Shown: positions 46,155 to 57,135, counted from the first letter of the stretch. The stretch is 64,000 nucleotides of DNA from Diospyros lotus (GCF_014633365.1 NC_068338.1:12038616-12102615); one strand, 5' to 3'. The notes: generated from the letters alone by a model not told the origin. Program-made: numbers and translations.

Positions 46155-47185
46155 GAGGCTACAGTGTCTCCAGCCAGGGTTTCACCTCCTAAAATAACAT
46201 GGATGGTTTGGTGGGTTGGTTCGTTATCTAGAGGGGGGTCTTGCCTGCGATCCCTTCCCTTCTCTTGTTGTCTTGGGTTTTGCCTTTCTTGCCCCTTATG
46301 CTTGTCTTCTCTTCGTCGGGGTTCCCTACTTTCTTCTTCTTCACTCTGTACATACCCTTGCAGATGCATTTCTCAGACGAGTATTTCAACATGATTTCTT
46401 AATTCTCGACACTGGTTAGTGGAATGACTATGTGTCCTGTGATATCTACAATATTCTTCCCTATTTTTTCCCATGGGATGGTCAACCTTTTTCGAGAGTC
46501 TAATGAGACATAACCCTTCGATGGCTGCAAGTATAGCCGACTGAGGTTGGAATAGTTTGGTGTAATGGTGGAAGTGGGGTTGAGGTATATCTGATCCCCT
46601 AACCCGTCTAGAGTCTTCTTCAACATCGCGTTCCTTTCTTTTCCGCTGTCTGTTTTCATTCCCACCTACAGCTCTCATAACTTTCGTATGGAGTAAGTAT
46701 TTATTTGCTCTAGTAAACAAATCTGCTAGGGATGTTGGTGGGTCCAAAGATAATGATTTTTGTAGGGGACTTAGCCATGTTCCGTGTAACATAGCAGACA
46801 CTACCATTGTAATTAGAAAATCGTGAACTTCGAGGATGGCGTTCCAAAATCTATCCATATACTGATGTAGAGTTTCTTTGTTCCCCTGTCGAATATTAAG
46901 TAGGTATGTAGCGTCCTTCTTCCTCTAACATTTAATTATAAAGGCCTTAATGAACTCTATTCTAAGTTGCCCAAATGAAGAGATAGAGGCCTAAGGTAAA
47001 CTGTTAAACCATGTCTGAGCATGCCCCGATAGTGTTAGGGAGAAGGCCCGGCACATTATGTCGTCATCCCATCCATGTAATATCATCAATGACTCATAAT
47101 TTTGAATGTGATCATAAGGATCATCCTTGCTAGAATAATGGGTGATTTGGGGCATTTTGAATTTTTTAGGCAACGACTTTTCCAA
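46155..47185 (-). pseudogene. gypsy gag remnant
   Basis: Gag core at 46991-47185 (FKMPQITHYSSKDDPYDHIQ, MCRAFSLTLSGHAQTWFNSLP), a break, then 46373-46858 (NKETLHQYMDRFWNAILEV, SLADLFTRANKYL). A zinc-knuckle-like YCRYHRTHSHSTNQCRELR follows, and then a charged tail (RREDKHKGQERQNPRQQEK, 46151-46369). At least two in-frame stops (46370 and 46988) separate the pieces. It packs RNA in intact relatives; here it is decayed. Confidence 0.85.
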
Positions 47186-48023
47186 TATATTTGCAGTAAA
47201 GGGACATTTTTTACTTTGGTGTTCCTCTACAAGGGGATTAGTTTTTTCTGCTCAAGAACTTATTTGACTACCCTTTTCATGTTATCCCGTATGCTTGCTA
47301 CTTTTTGGTTATCCTGTCTTGTTAGTGTACTGGCCATAGTTTCATGGTATCTCCATCTTTGTGAGCTCCTAGCCCTGTTTTCCATTCTTGGGATCTCATT
47401 TCTTTTGGACATAACGCGGGGTTTCCTTCTTGGTGGGGGTGATTTCGGCTTACCTTCTCGGCGAGGAGAGGACTAAGAATGAGAATCGGGAGTGGCTTCC
47501 TGATAGGAATCAGCTCCTGCATCAGGATGAGATTCAGGTGGTGGCATAGATTCTAACATAAAATTTTTCCAGGTGTCGGGCAGTGTCCCTTCAGGCATCA
47601 CGCCTTGGAGTATCCCAGCCATGTCTCAGAGTGCCTGCATACCCTAGGCATGTTGTTGTCTTAATGCTTCGTACTTATCCCATGGGACCATACGCGGTGG
47701 CAGTTGTGAAGTCTAGGCTTGATCGATAGGGTATGCTTGTGAGCCGATGTTAAGCGAAGGTGGGGCTGACTGGTACCCTACTTGTAAATTCGGGGATATA
47801 GAGTGGGCACCTCCATGTGGCTGAGAATTGGGAGGAGGCGGAGGTGCTCCCTGAGGGTGAGAGTCTGGAATAGAGGGAGGCGCTCCCTGAGGGTGAGAGT
47901 TCTGAGGAGGCAGGTACGCTCCCTATTGTTGAGAGTTCTATGGAGGTAGGCGTGTTTTTATTCCTTGAGAGAGAGTTCGTCGGTGTTCACATGTGTTTTC
48001 CATTCTTAAGTTGATTTCTTGTC
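47186..48023 (-). other. gag N-terminal region / leader of the gypsy element
   Basis: Between the primer site and the gag core are decayed frames with Pro/Gln-rich repeats (47830-47950, three units of GAGGCGCTCCCTGAGGGTGAGA type). No intact start codon can be chosen. Confidence 0.45.
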
Positions 48024-48044
48024 CTTCCCACAGAAAACGCCAAA
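48024..48044 (-). promoter_or_regulatory. Primer-binding site of the gypsy element
   Basis: The minus strand after the LTR end reads TTTGGCGTTTTCTGTGGGAA. This is close to the TTTGGCGCCGTCTGTGGGAA form of plant gypsy elements, with two or three changes. Confidence 0.65.
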
Positions 48045-49442
48045 TGTTGTTGCCAAAATACAAAAATCTATTTTTTTTTTTCGTGGGAGAATACAATTTG
48101 TGCTTGGTTGATTGCAGTAGCCTTAATCAGGCCTCGTGAGCGTTTTGAGAGTTTTGTCACCAACACATGCTAAGAGTCTCATCACCGTGTACTGAGAGTC
48201 TCATCACCAACGCGCTGAGAGTCTCATCACTAATGCACTAGGAGTCTTGTCACTATGTGCTGAGAGTCTAATGAACAAGTGGGTCTGATGAACGAGTGGC
48301 TCTGATGAACGAGTGGGTCCGATGAACAAGTGGCCCTTAATGACCGAGTGGGTTTGATGAATGAGTTGCCTTTGATGACCAAGTCGGTTTGATGAACTAG
48401 TGTCCCTTGACAACTAAGGGGCCTTAACGACCAAGTGGACCTTGATGACTGAGTGGCCTTGACAATCGAGTGGCGCTTGAAGACCGAGTGACCTGCAAGA
48501 CGAGAGCACCGTTAAGGGCATGGGTGGGTGTCCTTGCGCAAACTCTCCGATGCCTAAGTCAGTTCTTGAGAGCAAAAGTGCGAAATCGGGCTGAGAGGAC
48601 CCAAGAGTGTGTACCTTATGTCAGAGGAGTGGCCTCCTATTTATAGAGGAGGGAGAGGGGAGACGCGTGGCCACTGCGCTGAGAGTCTCGCGGCCCATTC
48701 CGTGGATTTTGGGGCCCAGTTGAGAGTCTTGGAGCCCATCCACAAAGGCGCAAGCGATACCCACTTGGTCATGATTGAGTGGGCACTTCATGTCTTGGGC
48801 TACATCGCAAGGCAATGAGAGGGGAAGACCTACTCGGTCATGATCGAGTGGGTCTTCTTGGCTTTGATTGTCTTCTTTTGTCCTTTTTCTTGGTTTGGTC
48901 TTGAGTAGTTCCCATGCCTCAAATTCAAGCCCACTTTTCACCTTAATACAAACTATATCTCTCAAAACTCAAAAACATAAAAGTTGTAGATAATTCTCTT
49001 AGATTTTGATAGGACTTTGAATCACCTCAATCAGAGCTCGGATGAGAGAGTTATACCCAAAAATCCAAAGTAATATCACACTCACTTGGTCATGACCAAG
49101 TGGGTCCTCCCTACTTGGTCCTAGCTAATTTTGGCCTTGATGTGGCTAGGATATCTCAAACCTCAAAACACAAAAATTGTAGATAATTTTCTTGGATTTC
49201 TATAGGATTTTGAATCACCTCAATCAAAGCTCGAAAGAGAGAGTTATGCCCGAAAAACCAAAGCAATGTCACACCCATTTGATTATGACCGAGTGGGTCC
49301 TCCCTACTTGGTCTTGGCTCGACCTCTTGCTCCTTTGGCTTGTTTCCTTGATCTCCTACAACCTGTTGATCCTTTGGACTTCATGTCCATGTCTCGTGAC
49401 TCTTTTAGGTCCCGTGACTCTCCAAGTTTGCAGGGCATATCA
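48045..49442 (-). mobile_element. 5' LTR of gag-protease-only gypsy element
   Basis: 1,398 bp, from TGATATGCCCTGCAAACT (49442) to TTGGCAACAACA (48045). It shares the tandem units, four palindromes and the TATA region with the 3' LTR. CACAT follows at 49443. Confidence 0.9.
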
Positions 49443-49447
49443 CACAT

Positions 49448-50518
49448 AGTAACATTTCAAGCTCATCTCTAAACTTCATTTTAAACCCAATAATGGAAAT
49501 TATTTAAATGTTAGCAACTAATCATCCTAAATAATATACTTAGTAACCCAACAACAAAATAACTCATCTCTAAACTTCATTTCAGTGAAATGAGTCACAT
49601 GTTAACTAAATAGCTTTCACATGAATCACATCAGCAACAAAATAGCGGTTAGATTTTTTATAGCATCATTGTTGTAATTAATAATTGTTGATTTTTTCAG
49701 TCCAAATAGCTGTTGGATTTTTCATTCAATTGATGCATTAATTAATTTCTATTTGTTGTTTAAATGTTAATTTTTTTTACAACATCACTGTTGTTCGCAA
49801 TCAGACGAACGAATTGTATGCACTATGCACAAAATATGTATCATTTCACTAACAAAATGTATGCACAAAATATACACCCAAAAATATAATTTTTATATAT
49901 ATATGTATCACTCACTCAGCATTGTACACACACAGAGACAACAATCAGAATCCAGGCGCAACACATAGCTCGGCACAACAAAAAATAACAATCAGACTTA
50001 GCAAAACAACAATCGAACTCACATACCTGAGGCTTTGATTATTTGAACTTTGAAGGTTAAGCTGTGCCGTGAACAAACGAAGAAGAAACATATCAAATAC
50101 AAAGCAAAGAAAAAATATAGAACAAAGGAAGAAGAAGCAAGCACCAGTGCACCACCGACCAACCACCACGTCGCAGCAAGGGAGAACTCTGATCAAGCAT
50201 GTCGCAGCAAGGGGGAGCGTCAATTGCAAGGGTTTTAGTAATCGATTAGGTTTGGAGAAGATAACTTACATAGTAGTGAGTTATGTATATATATATATAT
50301 ATATATCTTGGTTAGAGACGGAAATGTTTCCGTCTCTAACTTGGAAATGGGGCCAAAATTGAACTCAGTAAACTCGGTCCAAGTTTACGAGTTAAACTCG
50401 CGAGTTTGCTCTGATTTTGCTACAAAACTGATCATTTTACCGAGTTGAGTTGTTTAACACTTGCTGACTCGTAAACTCGTAAAATCATATGAGTCATCTC
50501 GCAATTTTAACAACATTG
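49448..50518 (-). mobile_element. 5' non-coding part and terminus of the hAT element
   Basis: By continuity this is the remainder of the hAT element whose transposase lies at 41.1-42.5 kb. The end reads, on the minus strand, CAATGTTGTTAAAATTGCGA, a typical plant hAT terminus. The last 150 bases (50365-50518) carry many ACTCGNAAACTCG-type subterminal words. 50040-50250 may hold the first exon or leader. The opposite terminus was not found, so no TSD can be checked. Confidence 0.65.
50311..50340. repeat. Perfect 14-bp hairpin arms
   Basis: GTTAGAGACGGAAA, a 2-base loop, then the exact complement, directly after a (TA)n run. Confidence 0.8.
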
Positions 50519-50944
50519 ACTATAGCAACGGTCAAGTTCACTATAAAAAATGGTAAAAATTCTAACTATTGGGGGCACTTGTGGTACTGTAGCAATAGTG
50601 AAAAATTGATTTTTTTTTGTCTGAATTTCGCACAATTATTTTTTATACATTTTAGAAATACTTTGAAAAATAATTTTAACGAAAAATAACATTTTTAAAA
50701 ATACATACACTATCAAAAAAAAAATTATAAATTAATCTAAAATATATTTAAAAAATATTTTTGATAATACATCTGCTATAAAAAATATTTTATAAGTTAA
50801 TCAAAAATAATTCGGTACTATAATTAATATATTTAATAAAAATACTCTTTTTGTTAATTACCAAAATACTATAATTTGTATATTAAAAATTCTCTTTTTG
50901 TTAATTATCAAAACTTAGTTAATACGAGCAAATTGGCTCAACAT
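50519..50944. other. AT-rich intergenic DNA, no gene seen
   Basis: Low-complexity AT with short repeats (AAATACTCTTTTTGTTAATTA near 50840 and 50885). Nothing is recognised. Confidence 0.25.
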
Positions 50945-51217
50945 TCCCCTTCTAAGAAATCTAAGAACTAGAAGTCACTTTAAGAAATCCTAAATACAAG
51001 GGTCTTTATCACATATTCTTAACACTTAAGAATAACACATTTATTAGGAAATCTAGAGACTCATTCATATATATTAATTGAAGAGCTATGAATGAATATA
51101 TGACCATTAAAATATGAAAAATATATTTTATTTATTTTGTAAGATTTGCATTATTAGTTCCAAATTATATTTGCTAGATATCATCTAAATCCAACATTAA
51201 AGGCATTAACACTAACA
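50945..51217 (-). mobile_element. Fragment of copia-type LTR family B, copy 3
   Basis: On the minus strand it begins TGTTAGTGTTAATGCCTTTA at 51217 and matches the first 270 bases of copy 1 (14187), including GGTCATATATTCATTCATAG and TTCTTAAGTGTTAAGAATATG. It is truncated at about 50945. Confidence 0.75.
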
Positions 51218-51499
51218 CGTGTCACAAGTGATTACATTTTAGGGTCTCCGAGAGAGTTGCAAGTAAATTTCTCGAGAAGTTTAGTCACGCAATTTGAAGC
51301 TAAAGGTGCAAATGAATAGGCTAAGGGACCCTTTTTATGAAGGGGACTGTAAGAGATGTGAAATCGAAAGATTTGAGCTGTACAATCTAAATTAGTCAAG
51401 ACTCCATGGCCAAGGAATAAATGAAGGCTTGGGAAAGTGTTTTCTCCCATAAACCTAGGAGAATGTGGTCTCCTAAGGAGTACTAAGTGGTTACCCTTT
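51218..51499. other. Unidentified non-coding DNA, part 1
   Basis: It continues at 52054-52600 once the hAT-2 insertion is removed. The GC content and phrases such as CTTGAGAAACCCTTGAAGGG suggest LTR sequence, but no termini or domain were found. Confidence 0.25.
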
Positions 51500-52053
51500 C
51501 CTCTAGGCAGAGATGGAAAACGGGTCGGGCCGGCCCGGCCCGGCCCACCACCAAGTGGCTCGCGAGCTGAGCCAAATCAGCCCACTTAAAAACGGGCCAG
51601 CAAATTGCTGGCCCTAGCCCAGCCCTACACGGGCCCGCGGGCCAAATGGGCCAGCCCAGCCCAGCCCGCTCAACAGGCAGTGAGCGAGAGAGGGCGAGGG
51701 GCACGGGCGACAGAGGGTAAGCGAGGACGACTGAGGGGCCAGCGAGGGCGAGGGCGAGGGCGAGGACGAGGGCTAGAGCGAGACAGAGGGCGAGGTGAGG
51801 GCAAGGGCGATAGAGGGCGAGGGCAAGACAGAGGGTGAGGGCGAGGGCGAGAGGCGTGGGCTGTTTGGGGGGGGGGGTGTGGTCGATTAGCGGGCCAAGC
51901 AGGCCAGCCCGGCCCGCCACCATTTGGCCCGCCGGGCCAAATCGGCCCGGCCTTAAATGGGCCTGCAAAATGCTGGCCCTAGCCCGGTGCTGGGCCAGGC
52001 CCCAACGGGCCAGCCCGTTGGGCCAAGCCCATTTTGCCATCTCTACCTCTAGG
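51500..52053. mobile_element. GC-rich non-autonomous hAT element (hAT-2)
   Basis: 538 bp (51508-52045) between exact 8-bp duplications CCTCTAGG (51500-51507 and 52046-52053). The termini CAGAGATGGAAAACGGG and, reversed, TAGAGATGGCAAAATGGG are inverted repeats. The inner arms are dense in GGCCCGGCC/GGGCCAGC words and the centre (51660-51860) is a GAGGGC minisatellite. The 214- and 88-codon frames crossing it are composition artefacts. Confidence 0.88.
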
Positions 52054-52660
52054 ATACCCAAAATAAAGAGCAGGAAGGAATTGTTGTATCCAAGAAAATA
52101 GGCCAAAGCCCTAAGAAGGAAGCCCAAAAAGAAGAAGCCCTAAGGGTCATCGAGAGACTTCTTAAGAAAGCAGTCCTTGAGAAACCCTTGAAGGGCCTCT
52201 TGGGTGACTCGAACTCTCGAGTGACCCTCTAGGGGTTTTTTTCGAGTGCCCTTAGGTGTAGTTCCTTCCAAAATCTCATTTGGCTCACCCTGAAGAAATT
52301 CCTCAAAAGGATCTAGTGACCTTTCTTAGAATCCTCTCCCGATAGCATTCAAAGACTATTTCGGGAGTTTCTCTTAGGTCACCCAGTCCCAAAAACCTTT
52401 CTTGGTAGTAGGAAACTCTTCTAAGAGCCCCTTTAGGCTTCTCAGACATGGGCTTTGAAAATACAAGTCATAAAACTACGAGAATGTATCAAACTTACCT
52501 TCGATGCCTTCACTTGGAAATTTAGAAGATATGATTTTAAGAGATGTGGGCGCTCTTACACTTGTTAATTTTACCCTCTATAAATAGGAAGTAATCATTT
52601 TGGTTAAGGAATGGCTGGACTCTATTCAAAGCTATACTTTTGTTGTTTTAACTTTTTTAC

Positions 52661-53588
52661 TAAGGAAGTGTTTGTTAACTAAGATAAGAGAGAGAAAAGG
52701 TCAGATATGGGAAGCATTCCGGATGTTTGGTTTTTTCAACGTGTTTGTTAAGCTTATCTGGCCATTTCCGAAAAAGGCATCACGTGACCTCTTATCTCCT
52801 CCTTTCAAGATAAATTTATCCGACCTCCCCCCTCGGATAAATTTATCTGGCTCTTTCAAGATAAGCCTCAATTACTTATCTACCCCTTGTAAGATAGTTA
52901 ATGCTATTTAATGCATTTTAAAGATTTAAATTTATTAAAAAGCTTATTTATTTATCTCTTATAATTAATATTATTTAATATATTTTTAAATTATTATATG
53001 TTTTGACAATTTTTAAAATTTAAATGACATTATTCATTTCATTAATTTTTAAAATTTAAATTTCTCTCTCTATATATATTTTATTAACTAATATAATTCA
53101 TTTCATCAATTTTTAAATTATTTTATTTAATTTTATATTTTATTATCTATTATGAAAATATGTTTTGGCTATTTTTAATTATGTAGGTGGAATTATTGTA
53201 ATCCTAACAATTATTATTTATACTTTTCAACTCTTTTTAAATTTATTTTTGAACTTGAATTTAGAAAATAAAATATTATTTTTAATTTTAATCTTAATTT
53301 TTTTGACAATTCATATTAATCATAAAATACTATTTTAATCATAAATTTGGTAATAGGGATATTTTGGTAAAAAAACCCTTATCTTGGTACTTATCATATG
53401 TATTAACAAACATGTGGAAAGAAAAAATACAGTTACCAACGGATTCTAAAAAATTTAATAAACAGTCTGATAGAAATCTTGGAATGCTTCCCGACCTTAT
53501 CTTGATCATTCCATATCTTGATCCGAAAAATATCTCAATCTTATCTTGATATCACCTTATTTTGCTCATTTTAACAAACGCCCCCTAA
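52661..53588. mobile_element. PIF/Harbinger-type non-autonomous element
   Basis: 922 bp (52664-53585) flanked by TAA (52661-52663 and 53586-53588), the TWA target of PIF/Harbinger. The termini GGAAGTGTTTGTTAAC and, reversed, GGGGGCGTTTGTTAAA are inverted repeats; both arms then carry ATAAG/AAGATAAG words. No transposase. The 103-codon frame at 52600-52911 crosses the left edge and is not a gene. Confidence 0.78.
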
Positions 53589-54157
53589 GAGAGAAAGTGA
53601 GAAAGAAAGAGAAATTAACTTAAGAATTGGAGGACCCGTGCCGCAGATACCCACGCCTCTATTTTACAAGTTTTTCAAAAATTAAAAATTCAAGATAAAT
53701 ATTTTTTCACAACTATAAATTAATTATTGTATTTAGGAAAATAAAAATTTAATGGGGATTATGTCTTTCATTTTACGCAGACATCCCTTTACAAATGTGC
53801 TATAAATGAAAGTCATCGTATCCAAATTGCTGGGCTGTAGACGCTTGAAGTTGATCACCGTGGTGGAAGACGATGAAGACCATTATTATTCTATATTTGA
53901 TCGCTGATTCGGATCCTCACCAATTATATATTATTATGAAGGAATACAGACTAATTTATTTAATTGTTTCGGTCACGTGGCTCCGTTGGGGTGAGGGCCA
54001 GTTTTGAATGTGAAATTGCTTGCAGCAGTCACCAATTTGGAGTTGAAGGCAAGGCGGGTTTGGGCACAATCAGAATCAGAACCAGATCAGATGGACGTGT
54101 TGCTTCGCATGGATGTCTCGTCCCCATAGATATAGATATATATATATATATTTGATA
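53589..54157. other. Intergenic DNA, no gene seen
   Basis: Short frames only, ending in a (TA)n run at 54130-54152. Confidence 0.25.
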
Positions 54158-54330
54158 TACATTACTTAATTTATATTAACCAATATTGATGTGTCAATTC
54201 AAATATAATAATATATGATCTTATATATCAAGTTGTTGTGTTGAAAAAATTAAATAAATGAATCCCACAATATCATTATATTTAAGTTATCACATCAATA
54301 TTATTTAATATAAATTAAGTAATATTAATT
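54158..54330. repeat. Small inverted-repeat element (MITE-like)
   Basis: Arms of about 36 bp (ATTACTTAATTTATATTAAC..ATTGATGTG at 54160-54193 and its near complement at 54291-54330) enclose about 100 bases. The flanks are AT-rich, so no target duplication is readable. Confidence 0.6.
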
Positions 54331-55735
54331 ATGGGACCAAAATTATATATATATATATATACGGCGTCGTATACAGCATAGATGCGCTTGTACCTCCAAC
54401 GGCTGAATGTATTTCAATACTTTCGAATATATACAACTGTAAAACAAGTATAAAATCTTTAAGCACTTGGCAATGTGGGGGCCGGAAGCATTCTACAATT
54501 CTTTCTTAGGTATTATTAAAACTGAAGGGGAGCAAGTCTTTAATGGAGAGCCGCTACTTAAAGTAGCGGTTTTCATTCGTACAATCTATAAACTATAAAT
54601 TAACGGCTTTATGATATGGTCGGTTACTCATTCCTCCACGTTGAATTTCTTGCGAGTGGCGAAAAAACATGATATTTTGAGAACGAATTAATTAAAAGAG
54701 TACTGTAATGTTTTGAAAATAGGTTTGAAAAAAGTTGGTATTTTATCCATTTTAACACTCTTCGAATGTGACAGCTTAATTAATTAATGTTGCCATTAAT
54801 TATTATCAATTGATATTAATACGTCTTTCAAAAATGTTAGTCAAATTCATCATCTCAATTGGTTAAACGTTAATCCGGAATCTTGGGCCACGAGTTATGC
54901 AGTTGAGTCAACTCGGTTTGGGATTAAACTTTTGCACGGGTAATCTTACTTTTGTGTTATTATTGGTTGTTGAGTCAACAATGTTATAGCCCAGATTAGA
55001 AGTCGAGTCAACTCAAACCAAAAAGCGATTGGCCTAAATGAACTTGGCCAATCAAACGTCTTAACATGGACAAATTAATCAAACTTCACTTCTCAATTCA
55101 AAGTCAATGGCATTGCGCAGTTGAGTTAGTTAACTCGACCCCGGTTCCAAATGTGCATGCACGGTTAATCTGGGTTAATGTTTTAAGCTTATATGCTGCC
55201 CCCACCAGCTAGCAGAGGTACTAGTTTGGTCTTTTACTTCAAAGCTATATATAAATCAGTTTTGGTGGATGAGGTAGGTAGATTACATGGTTTGAGAGTC
55301 AAGTATGCAGATTTATTTAATATTGCGGCCAAAATCCAACTACATATATATATATATATATATAACCCGGGATTAAGGAGCCGGAGGGGGAAATTCATAG
55401 AGAATGAAAATAAATAATAATGAAGACGAGAGAGAGAGAGAGACTTTTGAAGTTGGTGGTATCACCAAGCAATTTATAACCAATAATCCTGTAATTTTCT
55501 AAACATGTACATCAATCATCCAAGCACACAATTAATTACTACTCACCCCCCACTAAAGCTATATATATATATATTACAAATAAAAGCCATCAATGCAAAC
55601 CAAATTAATATAGCAAACCTTTTCGCGACTTCCCCTCAAGGAAACTCATAATTGGCTCATTTGTTCTCCACTAAGCCAACATTATTGTTGTGGGCTTAAT
55701 AAAAACAAAAGCAAAAAGCAAAAATAAAATTAATA
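54331..55735. other. Intergenic DNA upstream of the DUF716 3' end
   Basis: No gene is seen. There is a small hairpin CCGCTACTTAAAGTAGCGG at 54552-54570, repeated GAGTCAACTC words (54905-55135), (TA)n runs at 54345-54360, 55342-55362 and 55561-55573, and (GA)n at 55428-55441. Confidence 0.3.
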
Positions 55736-55742
55736 ATAATAA

Positions 55743-55773
<31 letters not shown>

Positions 55774-55781
55774 AAGAAGAG
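55736..55781. repeat. (AAT)n(AAG)n microsatellite
   Basis: Four or more AAT units are followed by about 13 AAG units. It lies beyond the 3' end of the DUF716 gene. Confidence 0.9.
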
Positions 55782-55906
55782 TGACGGATGATGAGATCGA
55801 ATAATTCAGAACCCACCAACCTGGCTAATTGTGCCTTACTTTTAACAGACCTAATCACAATTCACATATATACCCGGCGGTACGTCCTCTCTTCTTCTTC
55901 TTCTTC

Positions 55907-56896
55907 TCACCTTTCGATGTCCAGTGGAGCAGAGGGTTTTCCCATGTGAATAAACCTCTTCGAGGTTCCGCTGGGGGTGACTTGATCGGTTTTCTTATGC
56001 CCAGCCTCAACATCTTCATCATCATTAATATCTTCGTCTTCTTCCTCTAATTGGAATTTGGGCAGAGACTGGTACTCGGCGACGACTTTCTCCGGGCCAT
56101 AGATTCTGGTGAGGAACAAATACGAGGACATGGCAAAAATAGTAACAAAAATCAGGTACCAGCTGAATTGAATGTTGACGAGGGCTCTGGCACGGTGGAG
56201 AGCCTCGTCGCTGCGGCATCGGACGACTTGGTGGCCCTCTTCCGAGTTGATGAAGCAGCCTTTAGGGATCAAAGCTGGGGTCCAGAGCATGAATCCCATG
56301 ACCATGAGCCAAACGCCTTGGAATAGGATGCTGATGGACCTCACAAAGGAGGTGAGGAAACTGTTGGGGTAACCAATACCCATGAGAGTGGCGAGGAGAG
56401 AGACGAATATGACCATCTGGAGGAGCAAGTGGTACTGGCCCTCTACGCCCATGTGGTCGGCGGAGTGGAGGTGGAAGAGGAGGAGCTGCTGCGCGAAGGC
56501 AATGGCTCCGAGCAGCTGAGTGAGTTCGTGCTGGGCGTGGGAGGCCGCTCCTCCTCCTCTTTTGTCGAGAAGGATGGCGAAGGCGGCGTAGACGAAGAAG
56601 GTGAGGGAGATGGAGGAGTGTTCGAAGTTGTGGAGATGGTTGGAGGGGATGGTGCCATCTGGGTCGAGAGGCTGGTGCCTATCGGGACCAATGAAGAGCT
56701 CCATGGCGACGGAGAGGGAGGAGCCGGCCATGATGAGGAAGAGCTCCAAGTACCTCATCTTGGAGGTGGGAAACCATGGCAGGGATGTGTAGTTTGATGG
56801 GTTGAGAGCGTGGAGCCTGATGTGGTTCAGGAGATGCCATAGCCCAATCAGAAAGAACCCAAACCCAGGCGCCACATGTCCCACCAAAGTTCCCAT
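55907..56896 (-). CDS. DUF716 / TMEM45-type membrane protein
   Basis: An intact 329-residue frame without introns and the only convincing host gene here. It matches the plant DUF716 family, which is related to animal TMEM45 proteins; some plant members are annotated as viral-response proteins, but the biochemical role is not established. Seven hydrophobic segments are visible at about residues 7-26, 47-68, 95-110, 124-143, 155-175, 184-209 and 242-263, so it is a multipass membrane protein. Family features include GHVAPGFGFFLIGLWHLLNH at the N-terminus, the His-rich HLHNFEHSSI (residues 87-96), LLLFHLHSADHMGVEGQYH (138-156) and the MGFMLWTPALIPKGC block (200-214). The C-terminal tail (from 281) is hydrophilic and acidic (LEEEDEDINDDEDVE). 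I chose the start because the N-terminal motif begins at once after it and no upstream in-frame Met is plausible. Confidence 0.93.
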   Translation of the reverse strand: MGTLVGHVAPGFGFFLIGLWHLLNHIRLHALNPSNYTSLPWFPTSKMRYLELFLIMAGSSLSVAMELFIGPDRHQPLDPDGTIPSNHLHNFEHSSISLTFFVYAAFAILLDKRGGGAASHAQHELTQLLGAIAFAQQLLLFHLHSADHMGVEGQYHLLLQMVIFVSLLATLMGIGYPNSFLTSFVRSISILFQGVWLMVMGFMLWTPALIPKGCFINSEEGHQVVRCRSDEALHRARALVNIQFSWYLIFVTIFAMSSYLFLTRIYGPEKVVAEYQSLPKFQLEEEDEDINDDEDVEAGHKKTDQVTPSGTSKRFIHMGKPSAPLDIER

Positions 56897-57135
56897 ATCT
56901 GTAACTATATATGTCTTAATAATAATAACAATATATATAATTAAGCTAGCTGGCTAGGAATTAAAACTTAAATAGCTAATTAAGCTAGCTAGGAAGAGGA
57001 GATGGGCAGAAGAAAGAAGCAAGGGAGAGAGGAGGTGGAGGAGGAGGAGGAGGATTAAGGATGGGGAAATTAAGAATGACAGGAGAGAGGGATGGTGAGG
57101 GCTTTTAATATGGGAATTGGGTAAATATATCCAAA
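56897..57135 (-). promoter_or_regulatory. Promoter and leader of the DUF716 gene
   Basis: On the minus strand a TATA-like GGATATATTTACC lies at about 57121-57133, with a second candidate ATATTAAAAG near 57102-57111. A strongly pyrimidine-rich leader follows (CTCTCTCCTGTC; CCTCCTCCTCCTCCACC at about 57035-57055), and then an AGCTAGCTTAATTAGC-type stretch before the ATG. CT-rich leaders are common in plant genes. The 75-codon Leu/Ser frame in it is a composition effect. Confidence 0.5.

Larger units (their letters stand above)
42707..49447 (-). mobile_element. gypsy gag-protease-only element with TSD CACAT
   Basis: A complete but RT-less LTR element at 42712-49442, transcribed right to left. 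The TSD CACAT is exact (42707-42711 and 49443-49447). The LTRs are 1,449 and 1,398 bp. The internal 3.9 kb holds gag and protease remnants only (about 45.6-47.2 kb), then a 48-bp tandem array where pol would be. The gag/protease text is of the same general gypsy type as the Tat element, so it probably depended on pol supplied by a related element. It lies inside the 5' region of a hAT element. Confidence 0.9.

Noticed and set aside
51483..52127. 214-codon Ala/Leu/Pro-rich frame and overlapping frames
   Set aside because: The frame lies almost entirely in the GC-rich hAT-2 element and crosses both its ends; no conserved motif.
56443..56797. Frames opposite the DUF716 gene (up to 122 codons)
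   Set aside because: They are shadows of the real gene on the other strand, rich in Gly/Glu or Pro/Ser from codon bias.
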